A stretch of DNA of 14,549 bases from Methylococcaceae bacterium UBA1147 (GTDB lineage: Bacteria; Pseudomonadota; Gammaproteobacteria; Methylococcales; UBA1147), in contig DBZZ01000003.1 of the NCBI GenBank assembly GCA_002311315.1, forward strand, positions 27,284 to 41,832, in the 5' to 3' direction. This document shows positions 14,541 to 14,549 of the stretch, piece after piece. The stretch's first letter is position 1; each line of letters opens with the position of its first letter. The position numbers were made by a program, and so were the translations under genes. The notes under the pieces are model-generated. The model saw only the letters and a program-made list of their open reading frames with translations, was not told the origin of the DNA and did not search any database.

Positions 14541-14549
14541 ATGAAAATA

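Overview
The window is chromosomal DNA from a gammaproteobacterium. The main evidence is gene order: maf/yceF (minus strand), then yceD-rpmF-plsX-fabH-fabD-fabG-acpP-fabF-pabC-mltG-tmk-holB (plus strand), the arrangement known from Escherichia coli and many other Gammaproteobacteria. The encoded proteins carry proteobacterial signatures, such as a cysteine-free L32 and a long HrpA with its C-terminal extension. I cannot name the genus. Almost all of the window is ordinary housekeeping DNA, and I saw no defence system, mobile element, CRISPR array, tRNA or rRNA.

Layout. Positions 1-2982 hold the last 993 codons of hrpA, an RNA helicase cut by the window start. It converges on maf/yceF (3091-3672, minus). 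A 91-bp divergent gap separates maf from yceD. From 3764 to 13723 the plus strand is packed with 12 genes. yceD and rpmF link to ribosome assembly. plsX, fabH, fabD, fabG, acpP and fabF cover initiation and elongation of type II fatty acid synthesis and its feed into phospholipid. pabC makes p-aminobenzoate for folate, mltG trims or terminates glycan strands, tmk makes dTDP, and holB is the clamp-loader delta-prime subunit. Four junctions overlap by 4 bp (plsX/fabH, fabD/fabG, mltG/tmk, tmk/holB), which points to translational coupling. The larger gaps (6537-6686, 8369-8507, 8739-8825, 10074-10283) are where promoters or terminators would sit. I see a reasonable acpP promoter inside an inverted repeat, and a good hairpin terminator after fabF followed by an operator-like palindrome before pabC.

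The last 0.8 kb differs. The pilZ/tatD genes often found after holB are absent. Instead 13724-14029 has no intact gene, only what may be the decayed end of an unrecognised reading frame. Next to it lies a minus-strand rubrerythrin gene (14030-14444) that is frameshifted in a run of five G and lacks a usually conserved glutamate ligand. This decaying accessory patch is the most unusual part of the window. Identifications rest on remembered family motifs, because no database search was possible.
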